Of a DNA stretch of 64,000 bases, positions 28,041 through 37,070 are shown one piece after another. A program made the position numbers and the translations under genes. Position 1 is the stretch's first letter; each line of letters opens with the position of its first letter. The stretch is from Pseudomonas sp. UBA5706 (GTDB lineage: Bacteria > Pseudomonadota > Gammaproteobacteria > Pseudomonadales > Pseudomonadaceae): contig NZ_DIHC01000046.1 in NCBI RefSeq assembly GCF_002419965.1, positions 134,764-198,763 on the forward strand, given 5' to 3'. Below the pieces are notes generated by a model. It was given only the letters and a program-made list of their open reading frames with translations, made no database searches and had not been told where the DNA came from.

Positions 28041-29636
28041 CTAGCGCTGTTTCTGGTTGAAATCCGGGTGCGCCGCCGCCAGCAATTCCCGCGTGTAGGG
28101 ATGCTGGGGCGAGTCGAACACATCGTGGCTCGCCCCGCGCTCGACGACCTTGCCGTCCTTGACCACGATCAGGTCATGGGCGAGAGCCCTGACCACTGCC
28201 AGGTCATGACTGATGAACAGATACGTCAGCCCGTGCTTCTCCTGCAACTGACGCAACAGCGCCACTACCTGTTTTTGTACGGTTCGGTCCAGTGCGGAGG
28301 TGGGTTCGTCGAGCAGCATCAAGGCCGGTTTGAGCACCAGGGCGCGAGCGATGGCGATGCGCTGCCGTTGCCCGCCGGAAAACTCATGGGGATAGCGATG
28401 CCGGCTCGACGGATCGATGCCCACTTCCTCCAGTACGCGAATCACTTCGATTTCGCAGCGCACCTTGTCCAGGTCGCTGTGCACTTCCAGCCCCTCGCTG
28501 ATGATCTGTGCCACCGACATGCGCGGGCTGAGGCTGCCGTAGGGGTCCTGAAACACCACCTGCATCTGCTTGCGCCAGGGCCGCATCTGCTTCTGATTCA
28601 GGCTGTCGATGGCCTGGCCCTTGAAGCGGATACTGCCACGCGAGTCCAGCAAACGCAGGATGGCCTGACCCAGTGTCGATTTTCCCGAGCCGGACTCGCC
28701 GACGATGCCCAGTGTCTTGCCGCGCTCGATGCTTAGGCTGATGTCATCGACGGCCTTGAGGTACTCCTGATGGCGATTGAAAATGCCGCCGCCCAGCGAG
28801 AACCATACGCGCAAATCCTCAACCTCAAGAACCTTCTCACGGGTGTCTCGGGGCAAGGGCTCGCCAGCCGGTTCAGCATCCAGCAGCAGGCGGCTGTAAG
28901 GGTGTTGCGGTTGTCTGAACAGGGTCTGGCAATCGGACTGCTCGACGATCTCCCCGGCGCGCATCACACAGACCTTCTGCGCAATGCTGTGCACCAGGTT
29001 AAGGTCATGGCTGATTAGCAACAGTGACATGTTCAAACGCTGCTGCAGTTCCTTGAGCAGAAACAGGATCTTGCGCTGCACCGTGACGTCGAGCGCGGTG
29101 GTCGGTTCGTCGGCGATCAGCAGCTCCGGCTCGCAGGCCAGCGCCATGGCGATCATCACTCGCTGACGCTGGCCGCCGGAGAGTTCATGGGGGTAAGCCT
29201 TCAAGCGCTTTGCCGGGTGCTGGATACCGACCAGTTCCAGCAGTTCGACAATGCGTGCCTGTGCAGCCTTGCCACCCAATCCCTTGTGCAGCAACAAGGT
29301 TTCACCGATCTGCCGGGATACGGTATGCAGCGGGTTAAGCGAGGTCATCGGCTCTTGAAAGATCATCCCAATCTGGTTGCCACGAATGCGCTGCATCCGC
29401 TTGCCGGCGGCTCCCAACAGTTCCTGTCCGCGATAGCGAATGCTGCCGGTACTCAGCGTATCGGCCTGCGGCAGCAGTTGCAGGATCGAGTGCGCCGTCA
29501 CCGATTTGCCGGACCCTGACTCACCCACCAGCGCCAGGCATTCACCGGCCGGAATATCCAGGCTGACGTGCCTGACCACGGTTTGGCCGCTGAACGCCAC
29601 CGACAGGTCACGGATTTCAATCAGATTTTCGGACAT
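28041..29636 (-). CDS. yejF: Peptide/microcin C ABC transporter ATPase (YejF)
   Basis: The 531-residue protein fuses two ATPase modules, each with Walker A (GESGSGKSVTA and GESGSGKSTLG), a signature (LSGGQRQRVMIA and FSGGQRQRIAIA) and Walker B. This fused double ATPase is typical of YejF/GsiA-type importers. With yejA, yejB and yejE upstream it forms an importer of peptides and, in enterobacteria, microcin C. The ATG at 29636 lies one base after the yejE stop. A longer frame to 29678 overlaps yejE and is unlikely. Confidence 0.92.
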   Translation of the reverse strand: MSENLIEIRDLSVAFSGQTVVRHVSLDIPAGECLALVGESGSGKSVTAHSILQLLPQADTLSTGSIRYRGQELLGAAGKRMQRIRGNQIGMIFQEPMTSLNPLHTVSRQIGETLLLHKGLGGKAAQARIVELLELVGIQHPAKRLKAYPHELSGGQRQRVMIAMALACEPELLIADEPTTALDVTVQRKILFLLKELQQRLNMSLLLISHDLNLVHSIAQKVCVMRAGEIVEQSDCQTLFRQPQHPYSRLLLDAEPAGEPLPRDTREKVLEVEDLRVWFSLGGGIFNRHQEYLKAVDDISLSIERGKTLGIVGESGSGKSTLGQAILRLLDSRGSIRFKGQAIDSLNQKQMRPWRKQMQVVFQDPYGSLSPRMSVAQIISEGLEVHSDLDKVRCEIEVIRVLEEVGIDPSSRHRYPHEFSGGQRQRIAIARALVLKPALMLLDEPTSALDRTVQKQVVALLRQLQEKHGLTYLFISHDLAVVRALAHDLIVVKDGKVVERGASHDVFDSPQHPYTRELLAAAHPDFNQKQR

Positions 29637-29637
29637 G

Positions 29638-30660
29638 TCAGGACCTCGGGTCGAAGGCGTCACGCAACGCCTCGCCAATGAACACCAGTAGCGAGAGAAT
29701 CAGCGCCAGGGTGAAGAACGCCGTGAAACCCAGCCAGGGCGCTTGCAGATTCTGCTTGCCCTGGCCAATCAGTTCGCCCAGCGACGCGCTGCCAGCGGGC
29801 ATGCCGAAGCCCAGGAAATCCAGCGCGGTGAGAGTGGAGATGGCACCGGTGAGGATGAATGGCAGGTAGCTCAAGGTTGCATTCATCGCGTTGGGCAGGA
29901 TATGGCGCAGGATCACCTTGCGATCATCCAGGCCCAATGCCCGCGCGGCCTTGACGTACTCCAGATTGCGTCCGCGCAGAAACTCGGCCCGCACCACATC
30001 CACCAGGGCCAGCCATGAGAACAGCGCCATGATGCCCAGCAGCCACCAGAAGTTGGGCTCGACGAACCCCGAGAGAATGATCAACAGGTACAGCACCGGC
30101 AGCCCTGACCAAACCTCCAGCAGGCGTTGCCCGATCAGGTCGACCCAGCCGCCGTAATAGCCCTGCAAGGCACCGGCAGCGATGCCGATCAGGGCGCTGA
30201 GCAGCGTCAAGGCCAGGGCGAACAGGATCGATACCCGCGCGCCGAAGATTACCCGCGCCAGCACGTCGCGGGCCTGATCGTCGGTGCCCAGCCAGTTGGT
30301 CGCCGAGGGCGGGCTTGGTGCAGGCTTGTTTAAATCGTAGTTGGGGGTGTCGTCGCTGAAGGGGATCGGCGGGAACAGCATCCAGCCGTCACCTTTGCTG
30401 ATCAGTTGGCGCACATAATCGCTGCGGTAATCGGGCTGGAACGGCAACTGGCCGCCAAATTCCTGCTCGGTGTGCCGTATGAAGGCGGGAAAGTACAACT
30501 GGTGCTGATAGCTGAGCACCAGCGGCTTGTCGTTGGCGATCAGTTCACCGCACAGGCTGATGGCGAACAGCGCGCAGAACAGCCAAAGCGACCACCAGCC
30601 GCGGCGGTTGTTGCGAAAGCGCTCGAAACGGCGGCGCGCCACCGGAGACAGTCTGCGCAT
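29638..30660 (-). CDS. yejE: Peptide/microcin C ABC transporter permease (YejE)
   Basis: The 340-residue permease has an early membrane helix after a basic start (RRLSPVARRRFERFRNNRRG), a long YejE-type periplasmic insert with the DYRSDYVRQLISKGDG segment, and the coupling motif ARALGLDDRKVILRHILPNA. It pairs with YejB to form the membrane channel. Its start overlaps the yejB stop by one base (TGATG), and yejF follows immediately. Confidence 0.92.
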   Translation of the reverse strand: MRRLSPVARRRFERFRNNRRGWWSLWLFCALFAISLCGELIANDKPLVLSYQHQLYFPAFIRHTEQEFGGQLPFQPDYRSDYVRQLISKGDGWMLFPPIPFSDDTPNYDLNKPAPSPPSATNWLGTDDQARDVLARVIFGARVSILFALALTLLSALIGIAAGALQGYYGGWVDLIGQRLLEVWSGLPVLYLLIILSGFVEPNFWWLLGIMALFSWLALVDVVRAEFLRGRNLEYVKAARALGLDDRKVILRHILPNAMNATLSYLPFILTGAISTLTALDFLGFGMPAGSASLGELIGQGKQNLQAPWLGFTAFFTLALILSLLVFIGEALRDAFDPRS

Positions 30661-31724
30661 CAGGCATTCCTCGCGCTGAAGTCGATTCGGGGATCGACGA
30701 GGGTGTAGCAGATGTCCCCGACCAGTTTTATCAGCAGCCCGAACAGGGTGAAGATGAACAGCGAACCAAACACCACCGGATAATCACGTGATACCGCCGC
30801 TTCATAACTCATGCGCCCCAGGCCATCGAGGGAGAAGATGACTTCGATCATCAGCGAGCCGGCGAAGAACACGCTGATGAATGCCTGGGGAATGCCGGCC
30901 ACCACCAGCAGCATTGCGTTGCGGAAAACGTGACCGTAAAGCACGCGGCGCTCGCTCAGGCCTTTAGCGCGGGCCGTGACTACGTACTGGCGGGTAACCT
31001 CGTTGAGAAAGGAGTTCTTGGTGAGGATGGTGAGCGTCGCAAAGCCTCCGATCACCAAGGACGCGACTGGCAGGACCAGGTGCCAGAAATAGTCGGCGAT
31101 CTTGCCCAGTGTGGTCATCTGGTCGAAGTTTTCCGAGACCAGCCCGCGCACGGGGAACCAACTTAGCGAAGTGCCTCCGGCGAACAGCACCACCAACAGC
31201 ATGGCAAACAGGAAGGCCGGCATGGCATAGCCAATGATGATTGCCGTGCTGCTCCAGATATCGAAATGGCTGCCATGTTTGACCGCCTTGCGAATACCCA
31301 ACGGGATCGATACCAGATAGGTGATCAGCGTTGCCCACAGGCCAAGGGAGATGGACACCGGCATCTTCTGCATAATCAGGTCGGTGACCTTGGCGCCGCG
31401 GAAGAAGCTGTTGCCGAAATCCAGGCTGGCGTAATTCTTGAGCATCAGCCACAGGCGTTCGTGCAGTGGCTTGTCGAATCCGTACTGATGCTCGATTTCC
31501 TTGATTAGTTTGGGGTCCAGTCCGCGACTGGCGCGGGACTGGCCAGTATTCATGGTTTCAGTGTGACCGGCGCCGATTGTGCCGCCGGCGACCCCTTGCA
31601 GTTTGGCGATGGCCTGTTCGACCGGGCCCCCAGGCGCTGCCTGCACGATGAAGAAGTTCACCAACAGAATGCACAGCAGCGTGGGGATGATCAGCAGCAG
31701 ACGCCTGGACAGGTAACCGAGCAT
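30660..31724 (-). CDS. yejB: Peptide/microcin C ABC transporter permease (YejB)
   Basis: The 354-residue permease starts with a membrane helix (SRRLLLIIPTLLCILLVNFF) and keeps PGGPVEQAI and the coupling loop ARAKGLSERRVLYGHVFRNA. The ARAKGLSE motif and C-terminal LVDPRIDF are characteristic of DppB/YejB permeases. Its start overlaps the yejA stop (TAATG), so the four yej genes are translationally linked. Confidence 0.92.
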   Translation of the reverse strand: MLGYLSRRLLLIIPTLLCILLVNFFIVQAAPGGPVEQAIAKLQGVAGGTIGAGHTETMNTGQSRASRGLDPKLIKEIEHQYGFDKPLHERLWLMLKNYASLDFGNSFFRGAKVTDLIMQKMPVSISLGLWATLITYLVSIPLGIRKAVKHGSHFDIWSSTAIIIGYAMPAFLFAMLLVVLFAGGTSLSWFPVRGLVSENFDQMTTLGKIADYFWHLVLPVASLVIGGFATLTILTKNSFLNEVTRQYVVTARAKGLSERRVLYGHVFRNAMLLVVAGIPQAFISVFFAGSLMIEVIFSLDGLGRMSYEAAVSRDYPVVFGSLFIFTLFGLLIKLVGDICYTLVDPRIDFSARNA

Positions 31725-33592
31725 TAGTGCACCTCCGCAGCAATGGCTGAGGCGCCTCTTTGCTGGGCGAATTGTTCAGTGGTCAATGCCTGTGGGCTGA
31801 TCTCCCACCAGGTATCGATCGCTTCACTGTTACTGGCCTGTACCTTGGGGATGCCGAAGCGATTCCACCAGACCGTCGAGGAGCCAGGCGGGTAATAGTT
31901 GGGAATCCAGTAGAAGCCCCATTGCAGCACGCGGTCCAGGGCGTGGGCGTAGTCGATCATGGCGGGTTTGCTGTCGGCCTTGGCCAAGCCGTCGATCAGG
32001 CTATCGACCGCAGGGTCACGCAGCACCATGTAGTTGCTCGAACCCGAGTCGGCGGCCACTTTTGAACCGAAGTTGTTGTACAGCTCCAGCCCCGGCGAGG
32101 TCGAGACGCCGTAGCCGGTGACGATCATGTCGTAGTCACGGGCCATGACCCGGTTCAAATACTGAGCCGAGTCGATGCGACGGATTTCGAAGTCGATGCC
32201 GATTTGCGCCAGATTGCGTTTGTATGGCAGCAGGATCTTCTCGAACCCGCTCTGACCGTTGAGGAAGGTAAAACTCAGTGGTTCGCCGGCGGCATTGACC
32301 AGTCTGTCCTCCTTGGGCATCCACCCGGCCTCTTCGAGCAGCGCCAGGGCTTGCAACTGTTTATCGCGAATGAAGCCGCTAGCGTCGGTCCTCGGTGTCT
32401 GGAACACCGTGGTGAACACTTCAGGCGGAACCTGGCCACGCAACGGCTCCAGCACCTTGAGCTCGGAGGCGGTTGGCAGTTGCGTAGCGGCCAGCTCGCT
32501 GTTGGAGAAGTAGCTGTTCTGGCGAACGTAGACGTTGCGCATCATCTGTTTGTTGGTCCACTCGAAATCCCAGAGCATGGCCAGCGCCTGGCGCACGCGG
32601 CGATCCTGGAATTTGGGCCGGTCGAGGTTAAAGATGAAACCTTGGGAGCTTTGCACGGCGCCCTTGGCCAGGTGCGCGCGCTGCAAGCGGCCTTCGTTCA
32701 GCGCCGGGCTGTCATAGCCAATGGAATAACCGGTGGCCGAGTATTCGCGGTTGTAGTCATAACCGCCGCCGCGCAGCACCTGGCGGGCGACGTCGATATC
32801 GCCAAAGTATTCCACGCTGAAGTGATCGAAGTTGTAAAAACCCCGGTTCACTGGCAAGTCCCTGGCCCACCAGTGCGGGTCACGCTCGAACGTGATGCTG
32901 CGCCCCGGATCGACCTTGCTGATGCGATAAGGGCCGCTGCCCACGGGAATCTCGAACCCGCCGCCGTTGGCGAAGTCCTTGTCTTTCCAATAGTGCTCGG
33001 GAAACACCGGTAAAGAGGCCAGGTCCAGCGGCAATGTGCGGCTTTCGCTGCTTTTGAAATCGAAACGGATTTGCGTCGGTGACTCGACTTCAACGCTTTG
33101 TACGTCCGCGAACGCCGTGCGATACGACAGGCTGCCCTGGGTCATCAACAGGTTATAGGTGAAACGCACGTCCTGGGCAGTGATCGGGGTATCGTCGGAG
33201 AACCGCGCCTTGGGATCGAGAAAGAAGCGCAGTGACAGACCGTCGGCGCTGCGTTCCATCTTTTCGGCAATCAGGCCGTATACGGTGTAGGGCTCATCCA
33301 GTGACTTGACTGCCAGCGGCGAGTAAAGCAGGCCGTTGACTTGGGACACACCGGTGCCCTTGTCCAGGTACGGCATGATGTGGTCGTACTGACCGATTTC
33401 CTGTGCGGAACGACGCATGCTGCCGCCCTTTGGGGCGTCTGGATTGACGTAATCGAAGTGCTTGAAATTTTCCGGATAGCGGGGCGCTTCGCCATAGACG
33501 GTCAAGGCGTATTGAGGGGCAGCGGACAGGGATTGAAAACCTGAGACAAGGACCAGTGTTGCAATGATCAGCGATGAAAAAACAAAACGCAT
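31724..33592 (-). CDS. yejA: Peptide-binding protein of the Yej importer (YejA)
   Basis: The 622-residue protein has a signal peptide (FVFSSLIIATLVLVSGFQSL, cleavage near SAAPQYA) and a family 5 solute-binding fold (DRRVRQALAMLWDFEWTNKQ, LPVFPEHYWKDKDF). YejA-type proteins bind oligopeptides and peptide-nucleotide antibiotics in the periplasm. It is the first gene of the yejABEF operon; the region upstream to 33921 would hold the promoter. Confidence 0.91.
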   Translation of the reverse strand: MRFVFSSLIIATLVLVSGFQSLSAAPQYALTVYGEAPRYPENFKHFDYVNPDAPKGGSMRRSAQEIGQYDHIMPYLDKGTGVSQVNGLLYSPLAVKSLDEPYTVYGLIAEKMERSADGLSLRFFLDPKARFSDDTPITAQDVRFTYNLLMTQGSLSYRTAFADVQSVEVESPTQIRFDFKSSESRTLPLDLASLPVFPEHYWKDKDFANGGGFEIPVGSGPYRISKVDPGRSITFERDPHWWARDLPVNRGFYNFDHFSVEYFGDIDVARQVLRGGGYDYNREYSATGYSIGYDSPALNEGRLQRAHLAKGAVQSSQGFIFNLDRPKFQDRRVRQALAMLWDFEWTNKQMMRNVYVRQNSYFSNSELAATQLPTASELKVLEPLRGQVPPEVFTTVFQTPRTDASGFIRDKQLQALALLEEAGWMPKEDRLVNAAGEPLSFTFLNGQSGFEKILLPYKRNLAQIGIDFEIRRIDSAQYLNRVMARDYDMIVTGYGVSTSPGLELYNNFGSKVAADSGSSNYMVLRDPAVDSLIDGLAKADSKPAMIDYAHALDRVLQWGFYWIPNYYPPGSSTVWWNRFGIPKVQASNSEAIDTWWEISPQALTTEQFAQQRGASAIAAEVH

Positions 33593-33870
33593 TACACGAA
33601 TCCTGACTGACGTTGTAGCGCAACATCAGGGTTGAAGGTCATGAACGGGCAATGGCGGCCGGTCCTGTCTGTTTATTATTCGTTACCTCCGGTGGCAAGG
33701 TACCGTAACGCCGTGACTTTGTAACCACACCGCGCCTGTGGTAAATGGCTTCTTGCATTGATCCTGATGAGGGCAGGTGTTCAAGTACCGGCTAGCCCCT
33801 GGAGCCTGACGGGACCAAGCAATTTCTCTGCCGCAATCGATTGCACGGCGATGTGCTGCACTGCACATGC
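33593..33870. other. Upstream region of yejA, no gene seen
   Basis: About 280 bases with no supportable gene. The part next to yejA is the likely promoter region. I find no convincing palindrome or sigma-70 pair beyond chance. Confidence 0.35.
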
Positions 33871-33901
33871 AAACGGCCCGCTTTTTAAGGGCGGGCCGTT
33901 T
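33871..33901. terminator. Strong bidirectional terminator
   Basis: AAACGGCCCGC and GCGGGCCGTTT form a perfect 11-bp stem with a 9-base loop. It lies 20 bases after the second parvulin stop and separates that gene from yejA. Confidence 0.85.
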
Positions 33902-33921
33902 GAGCCAAGTATTGGGCGGGA

Positions 33922-34203
33922 TCAGTCCTGACGGCTGGTCACTTCCAGCAGGTGATAACCGAACTGGGTTTTCACCGGGCCTTGAACGACATTTACCGGG
34001 GCGCTGAACACCACGGTATCGAATTCCTTGACCATCTGTCCTGGGCCAAACGAGCCAAGATCGCCGCCCTGGCGGCTGGAAGGGCAACTGGAATTGGACT
34101 TTGCGACTTCGGCAAAATCAGCGCCGCCTTCAATCTGAGCTTTGAGTTCGTTGCATTTCTCTTCGCTGCTGACAAGGATGTGGCGCGCGGTGGCTTTAGC
34201 CAT
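33922..34203 (-). CDS. Parvulin-type peptidyl-prolyl isomerase 2
   Basis: The 93-residue protein is a second stand-alone parvulin: ARHILVSSEEKCNELKAQIE, SSCPSSRQGGDLGSFGPGQM and FGYHLLEVTSRQD. It resembles E. coli PpiC closely in length and layout. The start at 34203 is supported by GGAG upstream. It shares domain plan with the parvulin at 26344 but differs at many positions, so the two are old paralogues. Confidence 0.92.
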   Translation of the reverse strand: MAKATARHILVSSEEKCNELKAQIEGGADFAEVAKSNSSCPSSRQGGDLGSFGPGQMVKEFDTVVFSAPVNVVQGPVKTQFGYHLLEVTSRQD

Positions 34204-34308
34204 TTTGGAGTACTCCTGTGAAAAAAAAGAAAGAGCCTAACGGAATAAGGGACGCTTTTGTCGGGAAAAGTTCCGGCGCGCGGGCTAATTGGTCTGGTCC
34301 GTCGGTCA

Positions 34309-35196
34309 CTACAGGCCTTTTCTGGACAACAGGCCTGCATGCTCGACGTAAAGCTTTACCGGATCTATGTCGTTGCGTACCACGCCAGCCGTTTGATTCA
34401 CCGCATCGACGTGATCCAGAGGGTAATCGGAGCGAATGACTTTACCCAGGTGTGAGCTGTAACGTCCGACAAGACCATCATTCTGAGCGGCTTCCCGCGT
34501 GAAAAGCCGCGCGTACCCGCGCAGAGCCAAGTGTAGAGAGTCCAGCGCATTCTGCCTTTCGCTGCACAGCGAACCCTGGATGCAGCCGCTCCAGGAGTAA
34601 TAGTGCACACCGTCCACCCGCTCCGGCCCTTCGCCGCCCCACTTTTCGGGCAGGGCTTGAGGATAGCTGCGATTGAATCGAGCGACGCCTGCGGTCGTCA
34701 GCGCGTCCAGTGCGCGCAGCGGGTCTCGTGGTAATTCAGGGTGGCCGCCGAGCAGGGCCATGAACCGTGCAAAGCCGCTAACGATTCTTGCTGCGTATCT
34801 TTCGGGCATTGCACCCGGCGTGAAAGCTTCTCTGACCCGATCGGCCACCTCGGACCCATGGTTCGGACCGCTGACCGACGTCACGGAAGCAACCCGGTCC
34901 GGGCGAACAGCCGCAGCGTATCGTGAGCTCAGCGCCCCTTGGCTGTGCCCGATGAGGTTAACCTTGAGGTAGCCAGGGCGCTTTAGAAAGCGCTTGATCT
35001 GCTCCAGCAGTTGCTCGCCGCGAGTCTCGTTGTCGTGCACCCCCGATAGCAGCGGCACGTGGACGCGGCACCCGGCTTTCTCCAGCGCTTGGACGATCCC
35101 GTGAAACATGGCGAACGTGCCGATACGATCAAAACCCAAAAGGCCGTGCACCAGCAGGATCGGATATTTGGTGGTGACATGCGCGTCTTCTTTCAT
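34309..35196 (-). CDS. Lipase, family I.1 (P. fragi type)
   Basis: The 295-residue alpha/beta hydrolase has the oxyanion-hole region LVHGLLGFDRIG, the nucleophile elbow GHSQGAL and late conserved DGLVGRYSSHLG and LDHVDAVNQ segments that hold the catalytic Asp and His. It matches triacylglycerol lipases of the P. fragi/P. fluorescens type, which lack a classical signal peptide as here. No lipase foldase gene is adjacent. The ATG at 35196 is used; an upstream in-frame start at 35250 adds 18 residues. Confidence 0.88.
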   Translation of the reverse strand: MKEDAHVTTKYPILLVHGLLGFDRIGTFAMFHGIVQALEKAGCRVHVPLLSGVHDNETRGEQLLEQIKRFLKRPGYLKVNLIGHSQGALSSRYAAAVRPDRVASVTSVSGPNHGSEVADRVREAFTPGAMPERYAARIVSGFARFMALLGGHPELPRDPLRALDALTTAGVARFNRSYPQALPEKWGGEGPERVDGVHYYSWSGCIQGSLCSERQNALDSLHLALRGYARLFTREAAQNDGLVGRYSSHLGKVIRSDYPLDHVDAVNQTAGVVRNDIDPVKLYVEHAGLLSRKGL

Positions 35197-35293
35197 AGCA
35201 ATCCCTCGCTTGATCTGAGCGGGCGAGATTACCCAATGTGATGAGGTCATTCCGGGAAGGGAGGGCGCGGTTAATGGGGCGGCAGGGCATCTG

Positions 35294-35392
35294 TTACAAA
35301 GCGTCGATATCGAGCCAGTGCTCGGTTTTCAGGGGCTGGCCGTTGAGCAGGACAAAGTTGGCGACGGATCTGAGGGGCAGTTGCTTGATGTC
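35294..35392 (-). pseudogene. Short coding remnant
   Basis: A reverse-strand frame of 32 codons, entered directly after a TAG and ending with TAA, reads DIKQLPLRSVANFVLLNGQP then LKTEHWLDIDAL. Its composition looks like real protein and ends in a natural C-terminus, but no start is present. It may be the tail of a gene deleted between the lipase and the DAHP synthase genes. I do not recognise the family. Confidence 0.3.
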
Positions 35393-35491
35393 CTACGGCT
35401 TTAATCTGCAAGTCAAGAAGGGCGCGCTGTCATCAGCGACAAGGGCTTGGGAAGCGGGCTGCACGAGCACGAGCCGCTTCCCATCGCGTGC

Positions 35492-36577
35492 TTATCTGTA
35501 GCGCAGGTTGTCAACCGCCTCACGCAGCAGGCGCTCGGTTGCGTCCCAGCTCAGGCAGCCATCGGTGACTGAAACCCCGTAGCGCAGGGAATCGCTCAAG
35601 GGCTGACAGCCTTCGAATAGATGGCTTTCCAGCATCATGCCGATCAAGGTCTTGTCGCCGGCCAGACGCTGCTGCAGCACATCATTGAACACGTGGGGCT
35701 GGCGCAACGGGTCTTTGCCACTGTTGGCGTGACTGCAGTCAACCATGATGCGCGCGGCAATGCGGTTTTTGTCCAGGCTGGCGTTGACTTTGGCCACGCT
35801 GTTTCGGTCGTGGTTGGGTCCGCTTTGTCCGCCGCGTAGCACGATATGGGTGTCCGGGTTGCCTTGGGTTTGCATGATAGAAGGATGACCATGTCTATCA
35901 AGTCCGAAGTGCCGATGAGGGTGGGCGGCCGATCGAATCGCATCGCAAGCCACCGATATGCCGCCGTCGGTGCCGTTCTTGAAGCCGACTGGCATCTGCA
36001 AACCACTGGCCATTTCCCGGTGGATTTGCGACTCGGTGGTCCGCGCGCCAATGGCGACCCAGCTCAACAGGTCGTCGAAATAACCGGCCGCCATTGGCTG
36101 CAACAACTCGGTTGCAATCGGCAGCCCGAGGGTAATCATTTCGCGCATCAGGTGCCGCGAAAGGCTCAAGCCCGCAGCCATGTCGTCGCTGCCGTTCAAC
36201 TGGGGATCGTACGCCAGGCCTTTCCAGCCCACCGTGGTGCGAGGTTTTTCCACGTAAGCGCGCATTACCAGCAGCATCTGGTCGCTGACTTCATTGGCGA
36301 GACGGGCCAGGCGCGCGGCGTATTCAAGCGCAGATTGCGGATCATGGATGGAGCAGGGACCGACGATGACCAGCAGGCGGGAGTCTTCACCGTTAAGAAT
36401 GGCGCGCACCGATTGGCGATGGGCTGCCACTTGCGCGATGAGCGCGGCGTCGAGCGGCATCTGGTTTTTCAGCGTCAGTGTGCTCGGCAAGCGTTGCGGG
36501 GCAGGGTGGCTTTCCAGCAGGGTTACACGGGTGGACGGCAGGTCGGACAGGTTTTTTGCAACGACGGACGAATTCAT
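35492..36577 (-). CDS. 3-deoxy-7-phosphoheptulonate synthase (DAHP synthase, class I)
   Basis: The 361-residue enzyme condenses phosphoenolpyruvate and erythrose 4-phosphate, the first step of the shikimate pathway. Class I AroF/AroG/AroH motifs are present: VIVGPCSIHDPQSALEYA, YVEKPRTTVGWKGL (DP), and C-terminal GKDPLRQPHVFND and ESHLFEGCQ. Three isozymes of this class usually differ in feedback by Tyr, Phe or Trp; I cannot assign which. The ATG at 36577 gives a normal length. A long leader upstream holds an aromatic leader peptide and terminator, which suggests attenuation control. Confidence 0.92.
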   Translation of the reverse strand: MNSSVVAKNLSDLPSTRVTLLESHPAPQRLPSTLTLKNQMPLDAALIAQVAAHRQSVRAILNGEDSRLLVIVGPCSIHDPQSALEYAARLARLANEVSDQMLLVMRAYVEKPRTTVGWKGLAYDPQLNGSDDMAAGLSLSRHLMREMITLGLPIATELLQPMAAGYFDDLLSWVAIGARTTESQIHREMASGLQMPVGFKNGTDGGISVACDAIRSAAHPHRHFGLDRHGHPSIMQTQGNPDTHIVLRGGQSGPNHDRNSVAKVNASLDKNRIAARIMVDCSHANSGKDPLRQPHVFNDVLQQRLAGDKTLIGMMLESHLFEGCQPLSDSLRYGVSVTDGCLSWDATERLLREAVDNLRYR

Positions 36578-36617
36578 GATCAGGGCTTCCTGGTCGGCGG
36601 GCGATTCCCGCTCGGAC

Positions 36618-36770
36618 CTACTGGGGTGTTCGACAATGTGTCGCAAGGGCTTTGCGCGTGGGTTTGCCACCTGTCAGTGACCGATCGGAGGCGGCAGGCT
36701 GTCCCGAGCGGAGGTTGCTAAATCGCCATGCAAAGTCGATGTCGTTGCGGTAGCCAGTGCAGTAGTTCAT
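36618..36770 (-). CDS. Small ORF between attenuator and DAHP synthase gene
   Basis: A 50-residue frame begins MNYCTGYRNDIDFAWRFSNL and ends 40 bases before the synthase start. GAGGAAA lies six bases before its ATG, a strong ribosome site. Five of its first 17 residues are aromatic. It lies after the leader terminator, so it can be translated only on transcripts that read through. It could be a second control peptide or a means of coupling ribosomes to the synthase. No family is recognised. Confidence 0.45.
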   Translation of the reverse strand: MNYCTGYRNDIDFAWRFSNLRSGQPAASDRSLTGGKPTRKALATHCRTPQ

Positions 36771-36813
36771 GTCGTGTTTCCTCGATTCGAAGCGTTAGTC
36801 GGTTTTAAGCAGC

Positions 36814-36852
36814 CCAAAAAACAAAACCCCCGGTCGGGGAGCCGACCGGGGG
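36814..36852 (-). terminator. Attenuator-type intrinsic terminator in the DAHP synthase leader
   Basis: On the reverse strand CCCCCGGTC and GACCGGGGG form a 9-bp GC-rich stem with an 8-base loop, followed at once by a run of T with one G (TTTTGTTTTTT). It stands about 240 bases before the DAHP synthase start and about 50 bases after the leader-peptide stop, the geometry of amino-acid attenuators. Confidence 0.8.
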
Positions 36853-36902
36853 TAGAGTTATCTCTGGTTGGCGTCCCGTGATTGATGGGCGCCGGTGGGG
36901 TA

Positions 36903-37046
36903 TCAGGCGCGCCAGTGGCTAAACCAATACCCATAAAAATAAGATGCCGGAGACGAAATGCATGCTGTATCTCGCGCAGCCATGCCCGTCACCTGAAGCG
37001 AGGCGTCGGCGGTGCGCTGAAGCTGTTGAGGGCGGGAAGGCAGCAT
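36903..37046 (-). CDS. Aromatic leader peptide for DAHP synthase
   Basis: A reading frame on the reverse strand ends with YFYGYWFSHWRA: eight of the ten residues YFYGYWFSHW are Tyr, Phe, Trp or His, with three Tyr, two Phe and two Trp. From ATG 37046 (GGAG six bases upstream) it encodes 47 residues; from the internal ATG 36983 (AGGTGA upstream) it encodes 26. The stop lies 50 bases before an intrinsic terminator and upstream of the first shikimate-pathway gene. This is the plan of trp/phe leader peptides, where stalling at scarce aminoacyl-tRNAs prevents termination. Confidence 0.7.
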   Translation of the reverse strand: MLPSRPQQLQRTADASLQVTGMAARDTACISSPASYFYGYWFSHWRA

Positions 37047-37070
37047 GATGGGCTCCGTTGAATGTCGGTG

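Noticed and set aside
33871..33901. Small RNA gene in the yejA-parvulin gap
   Set aside because: The hairpin is a plain terminator for the parvulin gene; no promoter-like pair faces it.
35846..36721. 291-codon forward ORF opposite the DAHP synthase gene
   Set aside because: Antisense to catalytic codons of the synthase and to its leader; no domain.
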